This document shows, in pieces, positions 38,275 to 48,090 of a stretch of DNA of 64,000 bases (positions are counted from its first letter, which is position 1; each line of letters opens with the position of its first letter). Source of the stretch: Kluyvera intermedia (lineage in GTDB: Bacteria > Pseudomonadota > Gammaproteobacteria > Enterobacterales > Enterobacteriaceae); contig NZ_JAKCNS010000041.1 of assembly GCF_021440345.1 (NCBI RefSeq), positions 1-64,000 of the forward strand, read 5' to 3'. The position numbers and the translations under genes were made by a program. The notes beneath the pieces are model-generated. The model was not told the origin of the DNA. It saw nothing but the letters and a program-made list of their open reading frames with translations, and ran no database searches.

Positions 38275-39612
38275 ATGAGTCAACAACACACCACCCCGGC
38301 TTCCGGTCAGGGGATACTGGAGCGCGTGTTTAAACTGCGCGAACACGGCACAACGGCACGCACCGAAGTGATCGCCGGTTTCACCACCTTCCTGACGATG
38401 GTCTACATCGTTTTCGTAAACCCACAAATTCTTGGCGTCGCCGGAATGGACACCAGCGCGGTGTTCGTGACGACCTGTCTGATTGCGGCGCTGGGCAGTA
38501 TCCTGATGGGCGTATTTGCCAACCTGCCGGTGGCGCTGGCGCCAGCGATGGGCCTCAACGCCTTCTTCGCATTTGTGGTGGTACAGGCGATGGGCCTGCC
38601 GTGGCAGGTGGGTATGGGTGCCATCTTCTGGGGCGCAGTGGGTCTGCTGCTGTTGACGATTTTCCGTGTGCGTTACTGGATGATTGCGAACATCCCGGTG
38701 AGCCTGCGCGTGGGGATCACCAGCGGTATCGGGCTGTTCATCGGTATGATGGGTCTGAAAAACGCCGGCGTTATCGTCGCCAACAAGGACACCCTGGTGT
38801 CTATCGGCAACCTGACCTCTCACAGCGTTCTGCTGGGCGTGCTGGGCTTCTTTATTATTGCGATTCTGGCGTCCCGTAATATCCATGCGGCGGTGCTGGT
38901 GTCTATCGTGGTGACGACCCTGCTGGGCTGGATGCTGGGCGACGTTCACTATAACGGTATCGTCTCCGCCCCACCGAGCATTACCACGGTGGTTGGCCAT
39001 GTTGATCTTGCGGGTTCATTCAATCTCGGCCTGGCTGGAGTGATCTTCTCCTTCATGCTGGTTAACCTGTTTGACTCCTCCGGTACGCTGATTGGCGTCA
39101 CCGATAAAGCGGGTCTGGCGGATGAGAAGGGTAAATTCCCACGCATGAAGCAGGCGCTGTTTGTGGATAGCGTTTCGTCAGTGGCTGGTTCCTTCATCGG
39201 TACCTCTTCCGTCACCGCCTATATCGAATCCTCTTCCGGCGTTTCCGTTGGTGGTCGTACCGGCCTGACGGCAGTGGTCGTGGGTCTGCTGTTCCTGCTG
39301 GTGATTTTCCTGTCGCCTCTGGCGGGAATGGTGCCGGGCTATGCGGCGGCGGGTGCGCTGATTTACGTTGGCGTGCTGATGACGTCAAGCCTGTCGCGCG
39401 TGAAGTGGGATGACCTGACTGAAGCGGTTCCGGCATTTATTACCGCGGTGATGATGCCGTTTAGCTTCTCGATTACCGAAGGTATCGCGCTGGGCTTTAT
39501 CTCTTACTGCATTATGAAAATTGGTACCGGTCGTTTCCGCGATCTCAGCCCGTGCGTGATTATCGTCGCACTGCTGTTTGTGCTGAAGATTGTGTTTATC
39601 GACGCCCACTAA
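38275..39612 (+). CDS. adeP: Adenine permease AdeP (YieG), NCS2/AzgA family
   Basis: A 445-residue purine transporter of the AzgA-like nucleobase:cation symporter family with about 13 membrane helices. Characteristic segments are ALAPAMGLNAFFAF, GGRTGLTAVV and FDSSGTLIGVTDKAGL. E. coli AdeP (also PurP) takes up adenine with high affinity. Full length and very close to E. coli. Confidence 0.95.
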   Translation: MSQQHTTPASGQGILERVFKLREHGTTARTEVIAGFTTFLTMVYIVFVNPQILGVAGMDTSAVFVTTCLIAALGSILMGVFANLPVALAPAMGLNAFFAFVVVQAMGLPWQVGMGAIFWGAVGLLLLTIFRVRYWMIANIPVSLRVGITSGIGLFIGMMGLKNAGVIVANKDTLVSIGNLTSHSVLLGVLGFFIIAILASRNIHAAVLVSIVVTTLLGWMLGDVHYNGIVSAPPSITTVVGHVDLAGSFNLGLAGVIFSFMLVNLFDSSGTLIGVTDKAGLADEKGKFPRMKQALFVDSVSSVAGSFIGTSSVTAYIESSSGVSVGGRTGLTAVVVGLLFLLVIFLSPLAGMVPGYAAAGALIYVGVLMTSSLSRVKWDDLTEAVPAFITAVMMPFSFSITEGIALGFISYCIMKIGTGRFRDLSPCVIIVALLFVLKIVFIDAH

Positions 39613-39669
39613 GATGCGGTTTGTGGTGTCAGGAGGCGCTTCGCTGACCTGACCTACAGGACAATAGAG

Positions 39670-39704
39670 GCCCGGCAAGCGTTAGCGCTGCCGGGCTTTT
39701 CTTT
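39670..39704. terminator. Terminator between converging adeP and yieF
   Basis: GCCCGGCA (39670-39677) and TGCCGGGC (39689-39696) flank a short second pairing (AGCG/CGCT). On the plus strand TTTTCTTT follows, giving a rho-independent terminator for adeP. It may also end the yieF transcript, though no minus-strand U-run is present. Confidence 0.75.
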
Positions 39705-40269
39705 ATGCTTTAACGCGCTGAATATATTCGCCAAACGCGGTCAATTGACCGGTCAGATGATCCAACGTGCCTTGCTCAATCACTTCACCCAGCTGTGGGT
39801 CGACCTTGTTCTGAATCACGCCGCCCATAAACTCTGGCTTGTTCATCACCATCGCGTCGAGGAACACCAGAATCTGGCGCAGATGGTACTGACAGCGTGC
39901 GCCGCCAATGGCGCCCATAGAGCTGGTCTGGATCAGTACCGGTTTACCGGCCAATGGTTGATCCGGCAGGCGAGACAGCCAGTCGATGGCATTTTTCAGG
40001 CCACCCGGCACGGAGTAGTTATACTCCGGCGTGACGATGACCACGCCGTCAGCCTGGCGAATTTGCTCAGCCAGCGCTTCTACGCTTTGTGGGAATCCAT
40101 CTTCTTGTTGCAGGTCAGCATCATACAGCGGGATATCGCCAATCGACGGCAGCGCAGAAACGCTCATGCCCGCCGGGGCGATTTTTGGCAGGGTGCGTGC
40201 CACCATACCGTTAAATGAACCTTTGCGCAGGCTTCCCAATAACGTAACAACTTTCAACGCTTCAGACAT
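39703..40269 (-). CDS. chrR: NAD(P)H-dependent FMN reductase, quinone/chromate reductase (YieF/ChrR)
   Basis: A 188-residue flavodoxin-like FMN reductase. The FMN phosphate loop is LLGSLRKGSFNG (about 10-21) and the isoalloxazine-contacting segment is TPEYNYSVPGGLKNAIDWLSR. The E. coli tetramer reduces quinones and chromate and may limit oxidative stress. It follows yieE by 38 bp on the same strand, so the two likely share a transcript. Confidence 0.93.
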   Translation of the reverse strand: MSEALKVVTLLGSLRKGSFNGMVARTLPKIAPAGMSVSALPSIGDIPLYDADLQQEDGFPQSVEALAEQIRQADGVVIVTPEYNYSVPGGLKNAIDWLSRLPDQPLAGKPVLIQTSSMGAIGGARCQYHLRQILVFLDAMVMNKPEFMGGVIQNKVDPQLGEVIEQGTLDHLTGQLTAFGEYIQRVKA

Positions 40270-40307
40270 GATTACTCCTTTGCATCATGAGGCTGTTTTC
40301 AGCCGAA

Positions 40308-41057
40308 TCAGTTGAGTATAAGCGCTTTCTCTGCCGGCAGGCTGGTGAATCTCATCACCCGCGCCGCGGGTTCATTGGCCCGCGTTTGCGCGTCTGGCAG
40401 GCTGCGCCAACCGTATTTGCCATCAAACTCCCATACCTTGAGTTTCTCAATAGAAGGGGAAACGGCAAGCGACCAGGCCAGCACGTCCTCCGCATCACAA
40501 ATGGCTTCGAGCTGATCGGTGGTGGCGGAACGCAGGCGGCCGGAACCAGGCAGCAACTGAAGCGCCTGCGGTGAGTCGATATGCACATCGCCGGTCATTT
40601 TGAGCACACTCTGGCGCAGCGCAATGAGCTGCACGCGCGCTTCGTGTGGATCGCTTTGGTTGTTAATCCACAGATTTTCATTGCTGGTAAATCGGTAGTT
40701 TTCCATCATCGTCGCCTGCGGGGTATTGCGCAGCACGTGCAGCAGCTCCATATCGAGGCCGCATGTGCCTTCGGTGGTCAGCGCCACGCCAACGATATTG
40801 CCTGCATAGGCGATGGAAAAATCAGGCAGTTGGCTATCTTTAAAGAATGGTTTGCCTTCCGTCTGGGTCACGATTTCGGGGAGTTCGCTGATGCCGTAAA
40901 GCATAAACAGCAGCTCGGCCAGCAGTGCGCGCGACGCTAGATAGCGAGTGCGGCGATAAGCCGGAAGCTGGCGTGCGATGTTGTGGCTGGTGGATGATAA
41001 CCTGACCGACAGTAGATGCCCGTCCTTGAGGATCCCTCTTGCAAAGTGCGTCGCCAT
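40308..41057 (-). CDS. yieE: 4'-phosphopantetheinyl transferase family protein YieE
   Basis: A 249-residue member of the Sfp/HetI-type phosphopantetheinyl transferase superfamily, distinct from EntD. The magnesium motif is present as CGLDMEL. The usual W-x-x-K-E motif is altered: the corresponding region reads LRQSVLKMTG, as in E. coli YieE, so activity is uncertain. I start at MATHFARGIL (41057) by comparison with E. coli; the frame extends 18 codons upstream without support. Its partner carrier protein is unknown. Confidence 0.85.
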   Translation of the reverse strand: MATHFARGILKDGHLLSVRLSSTSHNIARQLPAYRRTRYLASRALLAELLFMLYGISELPEIVTQTEGKPFFKDSQLPDFSIAYAGNIVGVALTTEGTCGLDMELLHVLRNTPQATMMENYRFTSNENLWINNQSDPHEARVQLIALRQSVLKMTGDVHIDSPQALQLLPGSGRLRSATTDQLEAICDAEDVLAWSLAVSPSIEKLKVWEFDGKYGWRSLPDAQTRANEPAARVMRFTSLPAEKALILN

Positions 41058-41214
41058 TTTTCGCTCCGTGATTAATGGACTGTGGATATTGTGAGAGTAA
41101 CATTTACGCAAGTTATGATCAGGTTTTACTGCCTAAAAGTGCGAATGAAAAGGGGTATTACGAGACTTTTACACTTTCCCTTAACTGAAACACATTATTT
41201 TTACGAATAATGAG

Positions 41215-42174
41215 TCAGGAAACAGTGAGATATAAGGATTTTAGGGTTTCGCGCAACCAAATAATTTTCGGGTTGTGACTATTTCGTTTATGCCAAAGAA
41301 GGGTAAACGGGACCAGCAATTTATCCAATTGCGCAGCATCGAATGGCATAGGCCTGGCGACCAGAGATAGCTGGTGGAGCTGGTTATAGTAGCGACAATA
41401 GCGCGGCGCGGTGGCCAGCATATTGTGATCCGGCTGGGCGGCCATAAATAGCGACTGTTCAAATCCCGGCAGGTTTAAGGCGATGTTGCGTTGACGCCCC
41501 ATTTCCTGAAGCACATCGTCCAGTGCCCAGGTATCGCTTTGCTCCCAGCTGATACTGATATGCGGGTAGCGTAGAAACGTCTCCAGGTTCCACTCTTCCT
41601 GAAGCGCTGGATGATCCTCGCGCAGCCAGACGCAGGGAAGATCGGAAAACAGCACTTCATGGTCAATCGATAGCGGCAGCAGGCTCAGGAGTTCGCGCGA
41701 ACGTGGATGGCTTTCACGACCAGTAAAGCCGATATCCACTTCACCGCGAATAATGGCGTCCAGCGAATCGTAGTCCCAGTTGCGAACCTTAATTGTTGCC
41801 TGAGGATAACGCTGGTAAATCTGCTGCGAGAGCGCATTGAACATGATCATCACCAGCGGCGTTTCGGCCACCAGATCAAACTTCAGCCCGCGCGGCGTTT
41901 CATGATTCGGCTTATCGAGCAGCTGATTGCCCATTTGCATCCACTCCGCCAGGCTGTGCTCCATGCTGAGCATTAGCGGTGTTGGTGTGAGCCCCAGCGG
42001 GGTATTCACAAACAGCGGATCGTCAAACCAGGCCCTCAGCTTCGATAGCGATTTACTGACCGCCGACGGCGTAACGTTCATCCGTTTGGCGGTTTTGGTC
42101 ACGCTACGCTCCTGCATCAGGAGCTGTAGGCAGAGCAGTAAATTAAGATCGAGACTGCTGAGGGATTTCTTCAT
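41215..42174 (-). CDS. yidZ: LysR-family transcriptional regulator YidZ
   Basis: A 319-residue LysR-type regulator. The N-terminal HTH (about 8-66, with [23 protein letters not shown]) precedes a two-lobed effector domain. It starts at [11 protein letters not shown], matching E. coli YidZ, and overlaps the end of mdtL by 32 bp, so the genes are cotranscribed and may be coupled. In E. coli it has been linked to anaerobic nitric oxide protection. The effector is unknown. Confidence 0.93.
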   Translation of the reverse strand: MKKSLSSLDLNLLLCLQLLMQERSVTKTAKRMNVTPSAVSKSLSKLRAWFDDPLFVNTPLGLTPTPLMLSMEHSLAEWMQMGNQLLDKPNHETPRGLKFDLVAETPLVMIMFNALSQQIYQRYPQATIKVRNWDYDSLDAIIRGEVDIGFTGRESHPRSRELLSLLPLSIDHEVLFSDLPCVWLREDHPALQEEWNLETFLRYPHISISWEQSDTWALDDVLQEMGRQRNIALNLPGFEQSLFMAAQPDHNMLATAPRYCRYYNQLHQLSLVARPMPFDAAQLDKLLVPFTLLWHKRNSHNPKIIWLRETLKSLYLTVS

Positions 42175-43324
42175 GAGTTGGCGCGGACCGGTTAGAAGCA
42201 ACAGTGATAATCAACATGATACTCACTATGCTACAGCCAATCAGAATCCCGATCAGCATATTCAGCGCATCAAGACCGAGGATTGCGGCCAGCCAAATCC
42301 ACAGTGATGAACCGCAAACCTGCGCAATACCTAATGCTGAGCTTGCCACTCCCGCACGAAGCGAGAAAGGACCCAGCGCCTGGCTCATGGCAACCCCAAA
42401 GCCGACCGAGAAACCGGCGCAAATTAAGGTGAGCCCAAATAGTGTGACCGCGTTTGTGCTGGCGAGGGTTAACACGACGCCAGCGGTCAGGAACAGCACC
42501 TGTGAAGCCAGCATGAGGGTTCTGGGTTTGAACAGGCTCAAGGCGAACGGCGTGGAGAACGACACCGCCATGCTGACACCGGCGGTCATCGCCATGGTGG
42601 TGGCATATTCCCCACGGTCAAAACCCATCACTTCCATCAGCAGTACCGGCGAGGTATTCACGAAGGTGAGGATCACCGACACGCTGAGGGTCGTAATCGC
42701 GAGGCGGCTAAGGAAAAAGCGGTTTAACAGCGATTCGGCGCCACGCTCTGTTGGTGTTGATGTCTTAAGAGCCGCTGGGCGCGATTCTCGCAGGATAAAT
42801 ACCGACAACAGGCAGACGACGACACCCATGCCTATCATCGTGTAGAACAGGCTCTGCCACGGGTATTTGAGCATAATCAGATGCCCCATAACCGGTGCGA
42901 GCACTGGGACAATACAGGTGATCCCGTTAAGTAAAGACAGCACCTTCGCCCGGCGGCGATCGTCCAGCGTATCGCGCAGTATTGCAAATGCCACCACGTA
43001 ACAGCAGCCCGCACCAATACCCTGAATAAAGCGCCCCACCAGGAATGGCGTACCGCTCTCAGCCAGAGAACATAGTGCTGAGGCGAGAATATAAATCACC
43101 GCACCGACGATGGCGACCGGCTTGCGGCCCGATTGGTCTGCGACTTTACCGGCGAATAGCATGGCGGTTGCCATCCCGGCCAGATAGACCGAAAACGCAA
43201 TATGCAGCTGAGCTTCGCTGGCCTGTAAATCAGCAGCAATGCGGGGTAATCCCACCAGATACATATCAATACCTGCGGGATACAGGAGAACCAGAGCAAA
43301 ACTGCAGATTAGAAAGCGTGTCAT
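42143..43324 (-). CDS. mdtL: Multidrug efflux MFS transporter MdtL
   Basis: A 393-residue, 12-helix DHA1-family drug:H+ antiporter. Motif A is [12 protein letters not shown], and the C-terminal half repeats the fold. E. coli MdtL confers modest chloramphenicol resistance when overproduced. In E. coli the gene lies just after tnaCAB; here mnmE is its direct upstream neighbour. It runs into yidZ with a 32-bp overlap. Confidence 0.94.
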   Translation of the reverse strand: MTRFLICSFALVLLYPAGIDMYLVGLPRIAADLQASEAQLHIAFSVYLAGMATAMLFAGKVADQSGRKPVAIVGAVIYILASALCSLAESGTPFLVGRFIQGIGAGCCYVVAFAILRDTLDDRRRAKVLSLLNGITCIVPVLAPVMGHLIMLKYPWQSLFYTMIGMGVVVCLLSVFILRESRPAALKTSTPTERGAESLLNRFFLSRLAITTLSVSVILTFVNTSPVLLMEVMGFDRGEYATTMAMTAGVSMAVSFSTPFALSLFKPRTLMLASQVLFLTAGVVLTLASTNAVTLFGLTLICAGFSVGFGVAMSQALGPFSLRAGVASSALGIAQVCGSSLWIWLAAILGLDALNMLIGILIGCSIVSIMLIITVASNRSAPTHEEIPQQSRS

Positions 43325-43392
43325 AGCAACCTCATGAGGAATGTGGCGCTAAGAATACGGGGAGAGGGTCTGCGGCACGAGTTGCCATTTGG

Positions 43393-43427
43393 ACAACCGT
43401 GATTTCCTAAGAGGAAATCACGGTTGT
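43393..43427. repeat. Perfect 15-bp inverted repeat between mnmE and mdtL
   Basis: ACAACCGTGATTTCC (43393-43407) and GGAAATCACGGTTGT (43413-43427) are exact complements around the 5-base spacer TAAGA. No U-run follows on either strand. It sits about 70 bp upstream of the mdtL start, so it may be an operator or a processing hairpin. Confidence 0.85.
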
Positions 43428-43442
43428 TTAGCATCATTACCG

Positions 43443-43478
43443 CTTCCTGAGCCAGCAGTACTGCGTCGGCTCAGGAAG
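43443..43478. repeat. Perfect 11-bp inverted repeat just after mnmE
   Basis: CTTCCTGAGCC (43443-43453) pairs with GGCTCAGGAAG (43468-43478). Inside the loop is the self-complementary GCAGTACTGC (43455-43464). It starts 12 bp after the mnmE stop on the minus strand and may serve as its 3' end structure, although no U-run is visible. Confidence 0.75.
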
Positions 43479-43489
43479 TGACAGTAAAA

Positions 43490-44854
43490 TTATTTGCCAA
43501 TACAGAAGCTGGAGAAAATACGCCCCAGCAGATCGTCGGAGGTAAATTCGCCGGTTATTTCGCTCAGGCACTGTTGAGACAGACGCAGCTCTTCAGCCAG
43601 CAGTTCACCCGCCCAGGCGCCCAGCAGCTGCGCTTTACCCTGTTGCAGATGCTCTGCGGCGTCTGATAGCGCCTGCAGGTGACGACGGCGCGCCAGGAAG
43701 CCGCCTTCCATGTTGGTTTCAAAGCCCATGCTCTGCTTGAGATGGTTACGCAGCACATCGACACCTTCGCCGGTACGTGCGGAAAGGCGTACAAGTGAGT
43801 GCTCATTTACATCGCTAAGACCCAGCGTCTCACCGGTAATATCCGCTTTGTTGCGTACGACGGTTATCGGCAGAGTTTTCGGCAGACGGGCGATAAAGTC
43901 CGGCCAAATCTCCGCTGGGTCGGTGGCGTCGGTGGTGGTGCCATCAACCATAAACAGCACACGGTCAGCCTGTTCGATTTCCTGCCATGCGCGTTCGATA
44001 CCGATACGCTCCACTTCGTCGCTCGCTTCGCGCAGCCCAGCGGTATCAATGATGTGCAGCGGCATGCCGTCAATATGGATATGTTCACGCAGCACGTCGC
44101 GGGTGGTACCGGCGATATCGGTGACGATCGCAGCTTCACGGCCCGCCAGCGCGTTCAGTAGGCTCGATTTCCCGGCATTTGGACGACCGGCAATAACCAC
44201 TTTCATCCCTTCACGCAGCAGGCTGCCCTGACGCGCTTCGGCACGGACGGCGTCGAGATCGGCAATCACGTTGTTAAGCTGGGCTTCGATTTTACCGTCG
44301 GAAAGAAAGTCGATCTCCTCATCCGGGAAGTCGATAGCCGCCTCGACAAAGATTCGCAGGTGAGTGAGTGCTTCCACAAGGTGGTTAACGCGGGTGGAGA
44401 ATGCGCCCTGTAGCGAGTTTAGCGCGGAACGGGCCGCCTGCTCGGAGCTGGCATCAATCAGGTCGGCAATCGCTTCGGCCTGGGCCAAATCGAGTTTATC
44501 GTTTAAAAACGCGCGCTCGGAGAATTCGCCGGGTTTGGCAATACGCACGCCCGGCAGCGTCAGAATACGTTTGAGCAGCAAATCGAGAATCACTGGGCCG
44601 CCGTGGCCCTGAAGTTCTAACACATCTTCACCGGTGAAGGAGTTAGGGCCGGGGAACCACAGCGCAATGCCTTGATCCAGCGAGCTGCCGTCATCGTCTT
44701 TAAACGGCAGATAGTCGGCGTAGCGCGGCTTCGGCAGCTTGCCTAGCACCGCCTGCGCGACGTCACGCGCCTTCAGGCCGGAGATACGCAAAATGCCCAC
44801 GCCACCGCGTCCTGGTGGGGTTGCCTGGGCGACAATAGTGTCGTTATGGCTCAT
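43490..44854 (-). CDS. mnmE: tRNA uridine-5-carboxymethylaminomethyl GTPase MnmE (TrmE)
   Basis: A 454-residue GTPase partner of MnmG in U34 modification. The N-terminal domain binds formyl-tetrahydrofolate. The G domain inserted in the helical domain has G1 [13 protein letters not shown]2/G3 GTTRD and DTAGLRE, and G4 NKAD. The C-terminal invariant CIGK, with the catalytic cysteine, closes the protein. Length equals E. coli MnmE. Confidence 0.98.
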   Translation of the reverse strand: MSHNDTIVAQATPPGRGGVGILRISGLKARDVAQAVLGKLPKPRYADYLPFKDDDGSSLDQGIALWFPGPNSFTGEDVLELQGHGGPVILDLLLKRILTLPGVRIAKPGEFSERAFLNDKLDLAQAEAIADLIDASSEQAARSALNSLQGAFSTRVNHLVEALTHLRIFVEAAIDFPDEEIDFLSDGKIEAQLNNVIADLDAVRAEARQGSLLREGMKVVIAGRPNAGKSSLLNALAGREAAIVTDIAGTTRDVLREHIHIDGMPLHIIDTAGLREASDEVERIGIERAWQEIEQADRVLFMVDGTTTDATDPAEIWPDFIARLPKTLPITVVRNKADITGETLGLSDVNEHSLVRLSARTGEGVDVLRNHLKQSMGFETNMEGGFLARRRHLQALSDAAEHLQQGKAQLLGAWAGELLAEELRLSQQCLSEITGEFTSDDLLGRIFSSFCIGK

Positions 44855-44874
44855 GGTTAGTCTCTAGTTGTTGC

Positions 44875-44904
44875 AATAAAAAAGGCGGTCATTCGACCGC
44901 CTTT
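44875..44904 (-). terminator. Rho-independent terminator after yidC
   Basis: AAAGGCGGTC (44881-44890) pairs with GACCGCCTTT (44895-44904) around ATTC. On the minus strand the stem is followed by a U-run complementary to 44878-44883. It separates yidC from mnmE. Confidence 0.9.
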
Positions 44905-44928
44905 CATTTTAGCGCTTATGGTACCGAA

Positions 44929-46575
44929 TCAGGATTTTTTCTTCTCGCGGCTATGCAGGCCACGTTTTTCCAGACCACGGTAAATCAGCTGCTGCTGAAT
45001 AATGGTTACCAGGTTGCTGACGATATAGTAAACCACCAGACCGGATGGGAACCACAGGAAGAACACCGTGAAGATGACCGGCATAAAGGTCATGATCTTC
45101 TGCTGCATCGGGTCGGTTACCGTGGTCGGAGACATCTTCTGAATGAAGAACATCGTCGCGCCCATGATGATCGGCAGGATGTAGTACGGGTCTTGTGCAG
45201 ACAAATCGTGAATCCACAGGATGAACGGCGCATGACGCAGTTCAACCGAGGCGCTCAGCATGTAGTACAGCGCAAGGAAGATAGGCATCTGGATAATCAG
45301 CGGGAAGCAGCCACCCAGCGGGTTTACCTTCTCAGCTTTATACAGGGCCATCATTTCCTGGCTTTGACGCTGTTTGTCATCGCCCAGACGCTCACGCATA
45401 GCCTGAATCTTTGGCTGCAGCATACGCATCTTCGCCATGGAGGTGTACTGCGCTTTAGTCAGCGGGTACATGATGCCACGAACGATAAAGGTGATAACGA
45501 TGATGGAGAAGCCCCAGTTGCCCAGGAAGCTATGGATCCATTTCAGCAGTTTGAACAGCGGCTGAGAGATGAACCACAGCCAACCGTAGTCAACGGTCAG
45601 ATCCAGGTGCGGCGCAACGGCAGCCATTTTGTCCTGAATTGCTGGGCCGACCCACAGGGTGCTGTTCAGCTTATCAACCTGACCTGGCTGAACCAGTACC
45701 GGCTGAGATTTGTAGCCAATGGCCACAACGCCGTTACCGAGGTTAGCGGTGTAAAGGTTGTTGGTACCTTTGTTTTCTGGAACCCATGCAGTGGTGAAGT
45801 ACTGCTGCAGCATCGCCACCCAACCGTTCTGGGTATTGGTGTTCAGGTTCTCGTTATCAACAATCGTATCGAATTTGTATTTTTCATATTTCGAATCGGA
45901 AGTTGAATACGCCGCGCCGCGGAAGGTATGCATGGTAGACAGGCCACCGGTCTGGGTATCACGGCTTGTCGGCAGCGCAGCGCTTTGCTTGAGCTGACCG
46001 AAGGTCGAGATTTCCAGCGGCTTGTCGCTGACGTTCTGCACGTTATAGCCGACGTTCACCGCATAGTCACCGCGTTTCAGGGTGAAGGTTTTGGTGAAGA
46101 CGTTGCCCGCTTTATCGGTATAGGTCAGTGGAATGACGAGTTCATTCTGACCGTCAGCCAGTACAAACGCATCTTTATCGACGTTATACAGCGGACGTGG
46201 GCCGTTAGCCGGGTTATCCGGGCCATCACGACCGGTTAAGCCGCTCTGTGCCTGATAGATAAACTGTGGTGTGGTTTCCAGTAACTGGAACGGTTCGTCA
46301 GATTTCAGTGCTTTCGGGTAAGCCGGAAGCAGTGCCTGCTCAACATCACCACCGCGGGTGTTGATGGTCAGCTCAAGCACATCAGTTTTAACCGTGATCA
46401 GTTTTCCTTGGCCACTGGCCGGTACGCCCTGGTCTGCGGCGCTACCCGCTGCTGTGGTCGTAGTCTGCGTGGTCTGCTGCTGGGCCTGAGGATTGTTATC
46501 CTGCTCCCAGGCTTGCCAGATCATGAAAGACACGAACAACAAAGCGATGATAAGAAGATTGCGTTGCGAATCCAT
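44929..46575 (-). CDS. yidC: Membrane protein insertase YidC
   Basis: A 548-residue Oxa1/Alb3-family insertase for Sec-dependent and Sec-independent inner-membrane proteins, including ATP synthase subunit c. An N-terminal signal anchor ([18 protein letters not shown]) and a large periplasmic beta domain (about 60-340) precede five core helices and a basic C-terminal tail ([12 protein letters not shown]) that contacts ribosomes. The hydrophilic groove arginine is in [15 protein letters not shown]. It begins 2 bp after yidD. Confidence 0.98.
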   Translation of the reverse strand: MDSQRNLLIIALLFVSFMIWQAWEQDNNPQAQQQTTQTTTTAAGSAADQGVPASGQGKLITVKTDVLELTINTRGGDVEQALLPAYPKALKSDEPFQLLETTPQFIYQAQSGLTGRDGPDNPANGPRPLYNVDKDAFVLADGQNELVIPLTYTDKAGNVFTKTFTLKRGDYAVNVGYNVQNVSDKPLEISTFGQLKQSAALPTSRDTQTGGLSTMHTFRGAAYSTSDSKYEKYKFDTIVDNENLNTNTQNGWVAMLQQYFTTAWVPENKGTNNLYTANLGNGVVAIGYKSQPVLVQPGQVDKLNSTLWVGPAIQDKMAAVAPHLDLTVDYGWLWFISQPLFKLLKWIHSFLGNWGFSIIVITFIVRGIMYPLTKAQYTSMAKMRMLQPKIQAMRERLGDDKQRQSQEMMALYKAEKVNPLGGCFPLIIQMPIFLALYYMLSASVELRHAPFILWIHDLSAQDPYYILPIIMGATMFFIQKMSPTTVTDPMQQKIMTFMPVIFTVFFLWFPSGLVVYYIVSNLVTIIQQQLIYRGLEKRGLHSREKKKS

Positions 46576-46577
46576 CG

Positions 46578-46835
46578 TTAGTGTTCTCTGGTATCAAATG
46601 GTCCAGGCGGGACGGGGTCGTCACCACCAGGGTGTAAAGGGTGGCATTTTAATACGCGTTTCACTGTCAACCAACTGCCTTTTATCACTCCAAACCTGCG
46701 CAATGCCTCAATTCCGTACTGAGAACAGGTTGGCGTGAAACGGCAATGCGGCCCGAGTAGCGGACTAATCAGGCGCTGATAGACCCTAATCAGGCCTATC
46801 AGGAGCCGGGAGACAGGCGACAGTGACGGCGCCAT
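46578..46835 (-). CDS. yidD: Membrane protein insertion efficiency factor YidD
   Basis: An 85-residue DUF37 protein with an N-terminal amphipathic helix and the conserved block [20 protein letters not shown], including three invariant cysteines. It assists insertion by YidC. Its start overlaps the 3' end of rnpA by 37 bp and it ends 2 bp before yidC, so translation is tightly coupled. Confidence 0.95.
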   Translation of the reverse strand: MAPSLSPVSRLLIGLIRVYQRLISPLLGPHCRFTPTCSQYGIEALRRFGVIKGSWLTVKRVLKCHPLHPGGDDPVPPGPFDTREH

Positions 46836-47158
46836 AATTTTTCCAACGCTTCCGAGAGAGCACGGTTATCGAGATCGGCAACCCCTTTCTTCGCCACCAC
46901 CACGAAATCCATTGGTGGGAGTTCATGCTGACGTAAACGAAAACTTTCACGCGTCAGACGTTTAATCCGATTGCGTTCATGTGCGCGTTTAACGTTTTTC
47001 TTGGCGACGGTAAGACCGATGCGGGGATGCCCCAGCGAATTTAGGCGGCCGAGGATGGTGATTTGCGGCGTGCCAGCCCGTTGTGGCTGCTGGAAGACGA
47101 ATGTGAAATGATTGGGAGTTAACAAACGTAACTCCCTGGGAAATGCTAGCTTAACCAC
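46799..47158 (-). CDS. rnpA: Ribonuclease P protein component RnpA
   Basis: A 119-residue basic protein subunit of RNase P that, with the M1 RNA (not in this window), processes tRNA 5' ends. The RNR motif region is [18 protein letters not shown]. Translation starts at GTG 47158, as expected from the E. coli start [10 protein letters not shown], 17 bp after rpmH. Confidence 0.96.
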   Translation of the reverse strand: MVKLAFPRELRLLTPNHFTFVFQQPQRAGTPQITILGRLNSLGHPRIGLTVAKKNVKRAHERNRIKRLTRESFRLRQHELPPMDFVVVAKKGVADLDNRALSEALEKLWRRHCRLSPGS

Positions 47159-47175
47159 TCGAAGGGTTAGCTTTA

Positions 47176-47328
<153 letters not shown>

Positions 47329-47418
47329 CTAAACTTGAATAAATTCAATGGCTTTATTGGATATCCGAACGAAAATCGAACGATGGACACCGAAGCCATG
47401 GGTGATTAAAGAGGCCGG

Positions 47419-47447
47419 ATTGTAATAATTGTACACTCCGGAGTCAA
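47419..47447 (-). promoter_or_regulatory. rpmH promoter
   Basis: On the minus strand, -35 TTGACT (47442-47447) and -10 TACAAT (47419-47424) have an ideal 17-bp spacer. It is about 100 bp upstream of the rpmH start codon and resembles the E. coli rpmH promoter. Confidence 0.85.
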
Positions 47448-48090
47448 TTCTCTTTCCTTATTTACCGCGTAAAAAACCACGTTTTACCGTAATTTTTCGC
47501 CCGGTAAATGAGCAGCGTCCCTCTCCGAAATTCGGGCGGAATGCGCCGGGTGGGGGATTATACGGCCTGCCCAGTAAAGAGCAAGGATCATCCTGGATCT
47601 TTGTTAGATCATTTAAGCAGAAATTTGTCGCTAGTCATTAATTTTTCCAATATGCGAAGGAAATCGTGCCCCCTCTTCGCCGGGATCGATTACACTTAGC
47701 GCTTCCGGATCCAGCCTGTGGATAAATCGGGAAGAATCTGTGAGAAACAGAAGATCTCTGGCGCAGTTTACGCTATGATCCTCGGCCCGATCGCGATCGG
47801 TGGATCGATAAGGGGAAGTACCGCGCCATTTCAGCACAGCGTCTGAAAAGGCCGTTGAAAACCGCAAATAGCGGTTCGCACGTCACCCGCTTGCATCGGG
47901 TCTATTCGATGTGCGTCAAAAATCACGAATTTTTAATCTTATACACAGCATTTGTTCGGGCTGCATTTTTGCAGCAGCTGAATGAATCCCCGACAGCATT
48001 CAGTTTTGCTGGTGGCGGGATCGTCAGAGGTAGCCTGCAGGTTTGCCTGGAGGATGATGTGTATCGACTTTTTTTCGAGTGGAGTCCGCC
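47448..48090 (+). promoter_or_regulatory. dnaA control region with DnaA boxes and GATC cluster
   Basis: The 774-bp rpmH-dnaA gap has no gene. DnaA boxes are TGTGGATAA (47717-47725, minus) and TTATACACA (47939-47947). About ten GATC sites lie between 47585 and 47815, including four within 40 bp near 47780-47807, as expected for SeqA sequestration of dnaA. A -10 TATGAT (47774-47779) is a candidate for the main dnaA promoter. Autoregulation by DnaA is inferred from E. coli. Confidence 0.8.
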
